Assembly: GCF_004217045.1 (NCBI RefSeq)
Contig: NZ_SGXM01000004.1
Location: forward strand, 186,001 to 250,000
Source: Cupriavidus agavae
GTDB lineage: Bacteria > Pseudomonadota > Gammaproteobacteria > Burkholderiales > Burkholderiaceae
Length of the DNA stretch: 64,000 nucleotides
Reading direction: 5' to 3'
Position 1 is the stretch's first letter. Each line of letters opens with the position of its first letter. Of this stretch, positions 8,876 to 16,210 are shown one piece after another. The translations under genes and the position numbers were made by a program. The notes under the pieces are model-generated. The model did not search any database. It was given only the letters and a program-made list of their open reading frames with translations, and was not told the origin of the DNA.

Positions 8876-9754
8876 ATGACGATGCATCTCCCGCCAGATA
8901 CGCCAGACATCTTTGATATCCCGGCCTTTCCAGCAGTCCGCTTCGCGGTGATCAACGCAGCCCAGGTCTCCCCCAAATACTGGAGCGATCTTCCTTCCCA
9001 GCGGATTGTTCCGGAGGCTTTCCGCGATCAATCAGAATTGTTTCCCATCCTCGTGGATCTCGACGAATTGGACGAGACGCAGCGCGCCACCGTGCTGCAT
9101 CGGGAAGCGGTCTGTGCCGAGACGTCTGACAAGCCCTATCAGATGGCTTTGCTCGATGCCCCCGGTACATCCACATCGGTCGTCACACATCTGTCGCGGC
9201 GCATGGTGGTCCGACAGGAGAAGGGCCAGGATGACATCCTGCGGATCCATGACCCACTCGTGTTTCGCCACCTCCGATGGCTGCTCTCCACTGACCAGCT
9301 GGATAGTTTGCTCGGACCGATTGACACCTGGCATTGGAGGGAGCCCGGCGGCATCTGGCATTCGCATTCCCGAGATGCGGATCAACCCAGCATTCGCCCT
9401 TTGCGGTTGACGCCGGTTCAGTGGTCCTCCTTGCTGCGCATGGCAGACCTGCAACTGGCGATACGCACGTTGGCGCGAGTGGACGCCAACCACGCCTATC
9501 GCATCGAGACGGCCCGGCAGCTCGATCGGTTGCTGGCCGACGCCCAGTCCATCAAGGGCCTGGACGATCGGCAGGACCATATCGTCCTTGCGCTACAGGC
9601 CCTGCGATTCGGCCGTTCGATCCATCAGCATCCGGCGCTGGTGCAGCGTCTGGCCATGGCCTGCGGTGGAACGACGACCTATGTCTCGGCCTGTGCGGAC
9701 CTGGATGACACCCATCTGCAGGCATTCGCCTCCGATCTCGAACCAGCGCAATAG
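8876..9754 (+). CDS. DUF4123 T6SS effector chaperone (Tap/TEC-like)
   Basis: This 292-residue cytoplasmic protein carries the DUF4123 pattern near residues 60-150: LVDLDELD, then MALLDAPGTSTSVVTHLSRRM, then the LRIHDPLVFRHLRWLL motif that marks these adaptors. DUF4123 proteins load a specific effector onto the tip of a cognate VgrG without being secreted. Its position one base after the vgrG stop and seven bases before the effector start is the classical order vgrG-tap-effector, so its client is very probably the next gene. ATG 8876 has a GGGAG site upstream; a second ATG two codons later is possible. Confidence 0.88.
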   Translation: MTMHLPPDTPDIFDIPAFPAVRFAVINAAQVSPKYWSDLPSQRIVPEAFRDQSELFPILVDLDELDETQRATVLHREAVCAETSDKPYQMALLDAPGTSTSVVTHLSRRMVVRQEKGQDDILRIHDPLVFRHLRWLLSTDQLDSLLGPIDTWHWREPGGIWHSHSRDADQPSIRPLRLTPVQWSSLLRMADLQLAIRTLARVDANHAYRIETARQLDRLLADAQSIKGLDDRQDHIVLALQALRFGRSIHQHPALVQRLAMACGGTTTYVSACADLDDTHLQAFASDLEPAQ

Positions 9755-9761
9755 AACCATC

Positions 9762-12581
9762 ATGACCAAAGCAAGCATCGACGAATCCTCATGTCCATTC
9801 TGTGACAAGAAAGGCCTGCCGATCCTACCCGTGCGCTATGCCATTGCCCGAACCGATCGGGGCAATGCACCGGGCCTGCCGCCGGGCTTCGGCGAGGGCG
9901 TAGCTGCCATCACGCTGCCGGACACTGCCCGCTACACGCTACGCCTGCTGCGCAGCGGCTTCCTGTACACCTTCGATGAACGTCGCAAGGAGTGGCGATC
10001 CTATGTCGTCAACGATCAGGGCTATCTATACGAGTTTGACGCGTATGCGAAGGCGCCACCTCTCGTGGGCGACAAGACCTTCAGTGAGGCTTGCAGGATC
10101 AAGGCAGACCCGTACAAGGCGCGCTGTTTCACCGTGAAGGATGCCGCCACGGCGACCAAGGTCTGGATGGGATTCAGTGACGTGGCCTGGACCCCCGACG
10201 TACTCGAGGAATACACGGCGGCCATCCTCGGCAGATCGACCAGGAGCGATGCAGACGAACGCAGGAAGTCCTTGCAATGCATGGATGTAGCAGCGTGGAG
10301 AGGTGGCAAGGGCGTGCCGCACATGGCGACGTTTGACGAGCTCAAGCACGTGGCGGAATTCGTGGCGGACGGCGCCGCGCTGCAGCGGGACACGCACGAG
10401 TACATCAAGCATTTCTTGCCGCCGCCGTACACGGATCCGGACGACTTGCGCAGAACGGATGAAACGAGCAGCAAGGCTGCCGATTTGTTGTCGCCTATGG
10501 TCCAGGATCTATTGTCGTCCGGCGTCGACAAGGCGCGCACCGAAGGACGGATCGACTGTGCAGCGTGGAAGTTCTCGGTGCAACCCCTCTGGCTGACTTC
10601 GAAAGAGACGCCATCGCTGATTGCCTGGGGTAAAGAGCAAGCCGGGCAACTCCGGCCCGCGATGTTTGGCGTGCTCGATCCGGCGGGGCTGGCCGCTGAC
10701 CTCAATGGACTGGCCATCCAGCGTGGTATCGAGTTTACCGATTCCCGTGATCGGCGCTGGAAGTTCGAAACCGCCAAGCTGATCGGCGCTCTCAAGCAGG
10801 CCATCGGCAACGGCGCAGTCGAAGCAAGGAAAACTTCTGCAGGGTTTCTCTATCGGAGCTTGATGGAGCCATCTTTCGACAATCCCGGCGCCGCTTTCAT
10901 GCCGACTTCGATGCGCAAGCGCCAGGAAGAGCTTGCTGCAGAACTGGAGCGAGACGCGCTACGCCGCATCGACAGCCGCGCCGGCCAGATTGCCGAGGAA
11001 GCATGGGCCAGCGACTACGAAACCCGCCTCAAGGCAGATAAGGCATCAGGTTTGCAGTGGAAAAGCTATCAAACGGTCTACCAGTTGGACCTGGAAGTCT
11101 TCTCCAACAACATCCTGATGCCCCTTGATCGAGCATTCGTGGACTGGCTTGGCCATCCATCCCTGGCTCGCGTCTTCAAGTTTCACTACGACACGAAGGA
11201 TCTGCGTAGCGGTGAGTCCTATCTCGAGCTTGTCCATTCGCTGATCGCAGAGGCTGGAGGCCGTCAGAAGGCTGCCGCGTGGCTTTTCGAGCAGATCGAG
11301 CGCGATCCCACTGAATCCGACGCCTGGCTGGTTCGTTCGTTCGTCATGAACCAGGAACCTCTCACCCTGGCGTGGAAACAGAACGCCATCGACAGCGCGG
11401 CCCAGTCCGCAGCGTCGTGGGCTGTGGCCGCCGAGAAGTTCCATGAACAGTTGAGGAATTACCTCACATCGGGAAGAACGGCGGGTGCCGACGACAGCTA
11501 CTTTGGCAAGCTCGACAGTCTGCTCTATCAGGTGGCAGGGCCCATGGTTCAAAGGCTGAGTGCTGAAATCGACAAAGGGCTGGCAGCGTCACTGCCCACC
11601 CGGATGCGAATGAGCTTGCTGGTCTCCGTCGCGAAGGCTCGCAATCCCGACCTCATGGTGGTGGATCTACGCAGCGAAATGACGCGCCAACAGCGCATCA
11701 GGATGGTGTCGGCGTTGCTTGCGTCGATCGGCGGCGGCAACGAGAACCGATACCGCAGCGGCGTGCGTGCCGTGCTCGACTTGGCAGCCGAATCGCAGGG
11801 CGTTCGTCGTCCCATTCATGCGGTGCTGTTGATCGACAAGGCAATGGCTGAGGAGTTGCTGACGGGACAGAAAGGCAGCGCGTTGAAGGTCGGAATTTCC
11901 CAAGTGGTCACACACAGCCAGTTCGACGCCGCGGTGCAAGCTGGTATCGGCAAGGTGTTCGATCTGGAGGTAAAGGCCGGGGTCGTGCAGATGATTCTGT
12001 CGGCCGTCACGCTACGTCTGGCGTACGGCGAGATGAGCCAGGCCAGTGCTGACGAGAAAAACCATAAGGTCGCGAACTTTGCCGGCGGGGTGGTCGCGCT
12101 GGTTGGGTTGATGAGTGCGGTCGTGGGTAAAGCACTGGAACAGACAGCTTGGGGGGCGAGTCCGTTGTCGAGGCCCTTTTCTTTCCTTGGAGTTGACTTT
12201 CGAAGCCGATCCGGTTGGTTCGTTGGAATTGGAAGATTGCTTGGGGCGTTAGGCGGCGCTATTGGCGGGGCGTTGGTTGTTCGTGAAGGGGCGGAATGGT
12301 TTTCTGGAAACCATCGCGTAATAGGCGGCACGCTAATTGTCGCCGGTGTCGTATCCGTGGCGATTTCAATTCTTGCCATCGCATCCGCAGCTGGTGGGCC
12401 TATCGGAATTACCGTCGGCTTAGTCATCTGCGTCGTCATGATCGTGGTGGCGTGGCTGACTCCAAACAAGATCCAAGCGTGGCTGGAGCAATCCCTGTAC
12501 TTCGGAAAAGGACCCAGAAAGTTCTTTGACGGTCCCTTTTCGCAGATGAGCGCGCTCAATGAACTTTCCATAGGAGCTTAG
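9762..12581 (+). CDS. T6SS effector, VasX/BTH_I2691-like, probable membrane toxin
   Basis: This is a 939-residue candidate effector. The N-terminus has CPFCDKKGLPILPVRYAIAR at residues 8-27, followed by LRLLRSGFLYTFDE. That is the signature of the VasX N-terminal region and the BTH_I2691 family of T6SS effectors. The middle is long and helical. From about residue 740 come several hydrophobic segments (FAGGVVALVGLMSAVVG, LLGALGGAIGGALVV, VSVAISILAIASAAGG, GLVICVVMIVVAWL), which fits a membrane-inserting or pore-forming toxin like VasX. ATG 9762 is chosen because the family motif begins eight residues in. The last stretch is more AT-rich than the island average. The stop abuts the ATG of the first probable immunity gene (TAGATG). 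Activity is inferred from family and architecture. Confidence 0.85.
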   Translation: MTKASIDESSCPFCDKKGLPILPVRYAIARTDRGNAPGLPPGFGEGVAAITLPDTARYTLRLLRSGFLYTFDERRKEWRSYVVNDQGYLYEFDAYAKAPPLVGDKTFSEACRIKADPYKARCFTVKDAATATKVWMGFSDVAWTPDVLEEYTAAILGRSTRSDADERRKSLQCMDVAAWRGGKGVPHMATFDELKHVAEFVADGAALQRDTHEYIKHFLPPPYTDPDDLRRTDETSSKAADLLSPMVQDLLSSGVDKARTEGRIDCAAWKFSVQPLWLTSKETPSLIAWGKEQAGQLRPAMFGVLDPAGLAADLNGLAIQRGIEFTDSRDRRWKFETAKLIGALKQAIGNGAVEARKTSAGFLYRSLMEPSFDNPGAAFMPTSMRKRQEELAAELERDALRRIDSRAGQIAEEAWASDYETRLKADKASGLQWKSYQTVYQLDLEVFSNNILMPLDRAFVDWLGHPSLARVFKFHYDTKDLRSGESYLELVHSLIAEAGGRQKAAAWLFEQIERDPTESDAWLVRSFVMNQEPLTLAWKQNAIDSAAQSAASWAVAAEKFHEQLRNYLTSGRTAGADDSYFGKLDSLLYQVAGPMVQRLSAEIDKGLAASLPTRMRMSLLVSVAKARNPDLMVVDLRSEMTRQQRIRMVSALLASIGGGNENRYRSGVRAVLDLAAESQGVRRPIHAVLLIDKAMAEELLTGQKGSALKVGISQVVTHSQFDAAVQAGIGKVFDLEVKAGVVQMILSAVTLRLAYGEMSQASADEKNHKVANFAGGVVALVGLMSAVVGKALEQTAWGASPLSRPFSFLGVDFRSRSGWFVGIGRLLGALGGAIGGALVVREGAEWFSGNHRVIGGTLIVAGVVSVAISILAIASAAGGPIGITVGLVICVVMIVVAWLTPNKIQAWLEQSLYFGKGPRKFFDGPFSQMSALNELSIGA

Positions 12582-13592
12582 ATGTACAAGGGATGGACCA
12601 TACCGTTCAAGATCAACCGCTTGCTGACACAAGAGGAACGCGACCAGGCACTACCGCGAGACGGTGCGCCGGTTGCGCGTCCGGAGCAACGGACTGCATT
12701 GATCGCCATGAACTCGACCTATCTTGACTGGATCGATCGTCGTTTTGTTTATCGAGGAACGATGCTTACTTTCGTTTCGACGTTAGCGATTCTGTTCATA
12801 GTCCCGTTTTCCATATATGCAAATATCACGGTCTATCAAATTAGAAATGAGGAGGAATACTGGTGGCTATTATTATTGATGGGGCTGCCGGTGTACATCA
12901 TATATGGGTTGCTCGTAAAACTCACTTTGCGCGGTGAGTACTTTTCCTACACCTATTGGCCAATTCGGTTTAACCGCAAAACCCGGACGGTTCACGTCTT
13001 TCGCCACAATGGTTCCGGAGGCACGCTCTCAGTGCCGTGGGACGAGATTTACTTTCACATCGGCGTAGGCGGTAAGCAGTGTCCGAAGGCCACGTATATT
13101 TGCGGACATGTTCTCGATGGCGACATCGTCAAGGATACCTTCGCACTTGGTCATGACACGCCCAAGGATGAAAAACGCGTGCTGCTCGAAATGTGGGAAT
13201 TCATACGTTGTTACATGGAGGAAGGTCCAGAAGCTGCTGGCCCGCATCCGCTCGATCGCTACATCAGTTTGTCCGTTACGCCATCGCTGTACAACTGCCA
13301 CATCATGATGCACACGTACTACGTTGGTGGCTTCCCATTGATCGCGCGGATTCTTGCCTATCCTTTCGTCCTGCTCTATACGGCCACACGTTGGCTCGTA
13401 TTGCATACGTGTCGTAGGCCGGTGTTCCCGCCGGATGTCGAAGCGGCATGCCAAGTTGAGTCGGACGATCCCAATGTCTGGCCTGTCCCTCGCCGCTGCG
13501 CGGAGTTTGCCGATTCCGTTCCGGGCCTGTGGGAGCACGCCATGGACAAGGAGCGGGCGCGCAGAAGAGAGCAACGGCCGTTTGGCAAGTAG
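12582..13592 (+). CDS. DUF6708 membrane protein 1, probable effector immunity
   Basis: This 336-residue protein is of the DUF6708 type. A soluble N-terminus of 60 residues precedes a membrane hairpin (FVSTLAILFIVPFSIYANI and YWWLLLLMGLPVYIIYGLLV, about residues 63-112). Then come the conserved core LRGEYFSYTYWPIRFNRKT / VHVFRHNG and a third hydrophobic segment near 255-275. Immediate linkage to a predicted pore-forming effector, with start and stop abutting, makes an inner-membrane immunity protein likely; that role is inference. GGAG lies just upstream inside the effector's last codons. The hairpin DNA around 12790-12910 is unusually AT-rich. A second copy follows. Confidence 0.75.
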   Translation: MYKGWTIPFKINRLLTQEERDQALPRDGAPVARPEQRTALIAMNSTYLDWIDRRFVYRGTMLTFVSTLAILFIVPFSIYANITVYQIRNEEEYWWLLLLMGLPVYIIYGLLVKLTLRGEYFSYTYWPIRFNRKTRTVHVFRHNGSGGTLSVPWDEIYFHIGVGGKQCPKATYICGHVLDGDIVKDTFALGHDTPKDEKRVLLEMWEFIRCYMEEGPEAAGPHPLDRYISLSVTPSLYNCHIMMHTYYVGGFPLIARILAYPFVLLYTATRWLVLHTCRRPVFPPDVEAACQVESDDPNVWPVPRRCAEFADSVPGLWEHAMDKERARRREQRPFGK

Positions 13593-13682
13593 GGGCTATC
13601 GAATCGTTTGTTTCGGCGCGACATATCGATCGACCGTAGCGATGGCATGAGTGCGCTCGAAGAACTTGGCAAAGGAGCTTAG
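13593..13682 (+). pseudogene. Remnant of an effector C-terminus between the two DUF6708 genes
   Basis: In the frame ending at the TAG just before the second DUF6708 gene, the last eleven codons read MSALEELGKGA. The upstream effector ends MSALNELSIGA. In both places the TAG abuts the ATG of a DUF6708 gene, and the ribosome binding site is the same GGAGCTTAG stretch. Upstream, the open stretch of about 18 more codons back to the previous gene's stop has no clear match to this effector. It is read as the leftover 3' tip of a related, divergent effector gene and not as a functional gene. Confidence 0.65.
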
Positions 13683-14690
13683 ATGTACAAGGGATGGACC
13701 ATACCGTTCAAGATCAACCGCTCGCTGACACAAGAGGAACGCGACCAGGCACTACCGCGAGACGGTGCGCCGGTTGCGCGTCCGCAGCAACGGGCTGCAT
13801 TGATCGCCATGAACTCTACCTATCTCGACTGGATCGACCGCCGCTTTGTTTATCGAGGAACGATGAACACATTCCTTGCGACATTGACGGTTTTGATGAT
13901 GATTCCCGCTCTTATAGTATTGAACTGGATGGGTTATTCGATCCGGGATGATGAGGAATATTGGTGGACCGTGTTCTTGATGATTGTACCGATATACATA
14001 ATATTTTGGTGCATTGTTAAGCTTACTCTGCGCGGCGAGTATTTCTCTTACACCTACTGGCCAGTTCGGTTTAACCGCAAGACCCGGATGATTCACGTCT
14101 TTCGCCACAATGGAGCCGGAGGCACGCTCTCAGTGTCGTGGGATCAGGTGTACTTTCACATCGGTGTGGGCGGCAAGCAATTTCCGAAGGCCACGTATAT
14201 TTGCGGACATGTTCTCGATGGCGACATCGTCAAGGACACATTTGCGCTCGGCCATGATGTGGATGACAAGCGCGCGCTGCTCGAAATGTGGGAGTTCCTT
14301 CGCTGCTACATGAATGACGGCCCTGAGGCCGCCGGCCCCCATCCACTCGATCGCTATGTAGAGTTGTCAGTGATGCCGTCGCTGTGCAACTGTTACATCA
14401 TGCTGCACATCTACTATTTAGGCAGCCTTCCATTGATCGGGAAGATCCTCGCCTATCCGTTCGTCCTGCTCTACACGGCGACCCGCTGGCTTGTCTGGAA
14501 AACCTGTCGTGAGCCGGTCTTTCCACCAGAAGTCGAAGCAACGTGCCAGGTCGAGCGGGATGATCCAAACGTCTGGCCTGTTCCCCACCGCTGTTTCGAT
14601 TTTGCCAACTCGGTTCCCGGCTTGTACGAGTACGTCGTGAAGAAGCATCAGCGGGCACGCAAGGCAGAGCAGCAGCCACTCGGCCACTAA
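13683..14690 (+). CDS. DUF6708 membrane protein 2, probable effector immunity paralogue
   Basis: This 335-residue paralogue of the preceding gene has the same length and layout and is nearly identical over residues 1-60 and the core (LRGEYFSYTYWP, GGTLSV, ATYICGHVLDGDIVKDTFAL). The membrane hairpin at about residues 61-112 is much more divergent (FLATLTVLMMIPALIVLNW against FVSTLAILFIVPFSIYANI), and so is the tail. The concentration of changes in the hairpin suggests different partner specificity. It may protect against an effector variant no longer encoded here, since it is preceded by an effector-tip remnant. The function is inferred. It is followed after 25 bases by the PAAR gene. Confidence 0.75.
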   Translation: MYKGWTIPFKINRSLTQEERDQALPRDGAPVARPQQRAALIAMNSTYLDWIDRRFVYRGTMNTFLATLTVLMMIPALIVLNWMGYSIRDDEEYWWTVFLMIVPIYIIFWCIVKLTLRGEYFSYTYWPVRFNRKTRMIHVFRHNGAGGTLSVSWDQVYFHIGVGGKQFPKATYICGHVLDGDIVKDTFALGHDVDDKRALLEMWEFLRCYMNDGPEAAGPHPLDRYVELSVMPSLCNCYIMLHIYYLGSLPLIGKILAYPFVLLYTATRWLVWKTCREPVFPPEVEATCQVERDDPNVWPVPHRCFDFANSVPGLYEYVVKKHQRARKAEQQPLGH

Positions 14691-14715
14691 CGACTTTCGA
14701 CGAGGAAACACCAAG

Positions 14716-14964
14716 ATGGATTTCATCCGCCTCGGAGACACGACGACCGGCGATGGCGTTGTCATCAGTGCATCGGAAGCAATGATGTACGACGGGCGCA
14801 AGCTAGCGCGCAAAGGCGACCGGGTTACCTGTATGAAGCATCCGCGGGTCAACCCCAATGTCATCATTGAAGGCGACGCATCCATGAAGGATGAAGGCAT
14901 ACCGCTCGCTCGGCACCTGTACCGCGTCACGTGCGGTTGCCAGGTCATTTCCAGTCTTTGCTGA
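14716..14964 (+). CDS. PAAR-domain T6SS spike tip protein
   Basis: This 82-residue PAAR protein forms the sharp cone that caps the VgrG trimer and may recruit effectors. It has the expected length and the repeated pattern GDTTTGDGVVISAS, then GRKLARKGDRVTC and EGDAS, ending in VTCGCQVISSLC. The Cys and His residues (VTCMKHP, CGC) are placed to bind the tip metal ion. It has no toxin extension. GAGGAA lies upstream of the start. Being in the same operon as vgrG suggests that the two assemble together. Confidence 0.87.
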   Translation: MDFIRLGDTTTGDGVVISASEAMMYDGRKLARKGDRVTCMKHPRVNPNVIIEGDASMKDEGIPLARHLYRVTCGCQVISSLC

Positions 14965-14974
14965 AGGGGCTGCG

Positions 14975-16210
14975 ATGCCGGTCGTACTGCCACCGACTCC
15001 GCAGGTAACTCTGCCCAGGTCACCCAATCGGTATGTGTGGACGGCCGTGTTCATTGCCGTGGTCGCTGTCGGCTCCGCGCACGCACTGTGGACCTGGCCT
15101 GCGGACATGCAGAGCCGTACCGCATGGTTCTGGGTACGAGTCCTCGTGTTCCCGACGCTAGCGGGGATGGGGCTGTTCGGTCTCCGCCTGATGTACTTCG
15201 AGCAGGAGACCGAGCGGCTGAAGGCCGAACAGGCCCAATGGCAGAAAGATCATGCCGAGGCTGTCCGCTTTGCCCAGGAGCCGCTCGCAGTGGTCGACTT
15301 CGCCTATCTCTGTGCGTTCGGCGCATACGATGCTTCTGCGCGCATTACAGGCGGCAACAAGCTACTTCAGTCGCAGATGCCGGTGACGGAGGGTGTTGCC
15401 GTTCGCCATACGGCACTGCCGACGCTGGAAGGTCCGCTGCGTGCCGATCGCTTTGCCGCTGGGTTCGTCGATCTGCTGGACCGGCTCGACGGTACGATAC
15501 ATACGCTTTCGCACAGCATTCCCCTGGAAGTCTACTTGCAGCTACCGGAGGACATCGACCAGAACGAATTGCTGGAGAGATGGCAGGCTTGCTGGACCAG
15601 GTTTGGTTATCGTCCCGTGCCGACCATTCTGCTCTCGCCGGAGCAGAACGTAATGGAAACGGACACATGGCTCGATGCCCACGGCGGCCCGGCGCTTGAA
15701 AAATTCGCGCTGTTTGTTTCCATTCAATTGCATGTAACACCGCCGCAAAACAGTACGGAAGCCGCCGTCGCGGTGCTGCTGGGCTGGACGCCGCTGGCGC
15801 AACGCAAGGGGGTGTCCATCCGTGCGCTATGGCACCGTCCGGCTGCAGCGCAGGAGCACATATTGCGTGACGCGATGTCGACAGCGCTGCAATGGGGCGA
15901 TGCAGAAGCGAAAAAGGTGGCCGACATCTGGCAAGCGGGGCTTTCCTCAGCGGAGAAGAGCGCCGTGCTCAAGGCGTCATCGGATCTGGAACTTGCCGCA
16001 TCCAAGTCTGACGGCTTGTCTGGTGTCCACGATATCGACCTGTCTTTGGGCAACGCTGGCTGCGCCACCGCATGGCTGGCGGCTGTTCTTGCGGTCGAGC
16101 GGGCCGCGCAGACCCGCATCCCTCAACTTGTGGTCACTCGGCAGCAAGGGTTACAACTCGCCGTCGTGCAACCCTTACCGGCTCCTCACGCAGTCGAGCA
16201 TCGACCATGA
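14975..16210 (+). CDS. Unknown two-helix membrane protein of the T6SS island
   Basis: I do not recognise this 411-residue protein. Two membrane helices lie near residues 19-42 (VWTAVFIAVVAVGSAHALW) and 55-77 (VRVLVFPTLAGMGLFGLRL). A charged helix (EQETERLKAEQAQWQKDHAEAV) follows, then a large C-terminal domain of about 310 residues that would be cytoplasmic if the N-terminus is inside. ATG 14975, after GAAGGGGC, was chosen because the in-frame ATG at 14891 lies inside the PAAR gene. The stop overlaps the TssM-like gene by four bases (ATGA), so the two are probably made together and may form a complex. It might replace a second membrane-complex component, but no similarity to TssL or TssJ is visible. 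Confidence 0.7.
   Translation: MPVVLPPTPQVTLPRSPNRYVWTAVFIAVVAVGSAHALWTWPADMQSRTAWFWVRVLVFPTLAGMGLFGLRLMYFEQETERLKAEQAQWQKDHAEAVRFAQEPLAVVDFAYLCAFGAYDASARITGGNKLLQSQMPVTEGVAVRHTALPTLEGPLRADRFAAGFVDLLDRLDGTIHTLSHSIPLEVYLQLPEDIDQNELLERWQACWTRFGYRPVPTILLSPEQNVMETDTWLDAHGGPALEKFALFVSIQLHVTPPQNSTEAAVAVLLGWTPLAQRKGVSIRALWHRPAAAQEHILRDAMSTALQWGDAEAKKVADIWQAGLSSAEKSAVLKASSDLELAASKSDGLSGVHDIDLSLGNAGCATAWLAAVLAVERAAQTRIPQLVVTRQQGLQLAVVQPLPAPHAVEHRP

Larger units (their letters stand above)
12546..14690 (+). repeat. Tandem duplication: effector 3' tip plus DUF6708 gene
   Basis: Unit 1 runs from 12546 to 13592 and unit 2 from 13647 to 14690. Each begins with the last eleven effector codons and stop, then the DUF6708 gene. 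DNA identity is very high at the 5' part of each gene and in the middle, and drops in the segment coding for the membrane hairpin (about 12765-12920 against 13866-14018). About 54 bases of unrelated sequence separate the units. Confidence 0.8.
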
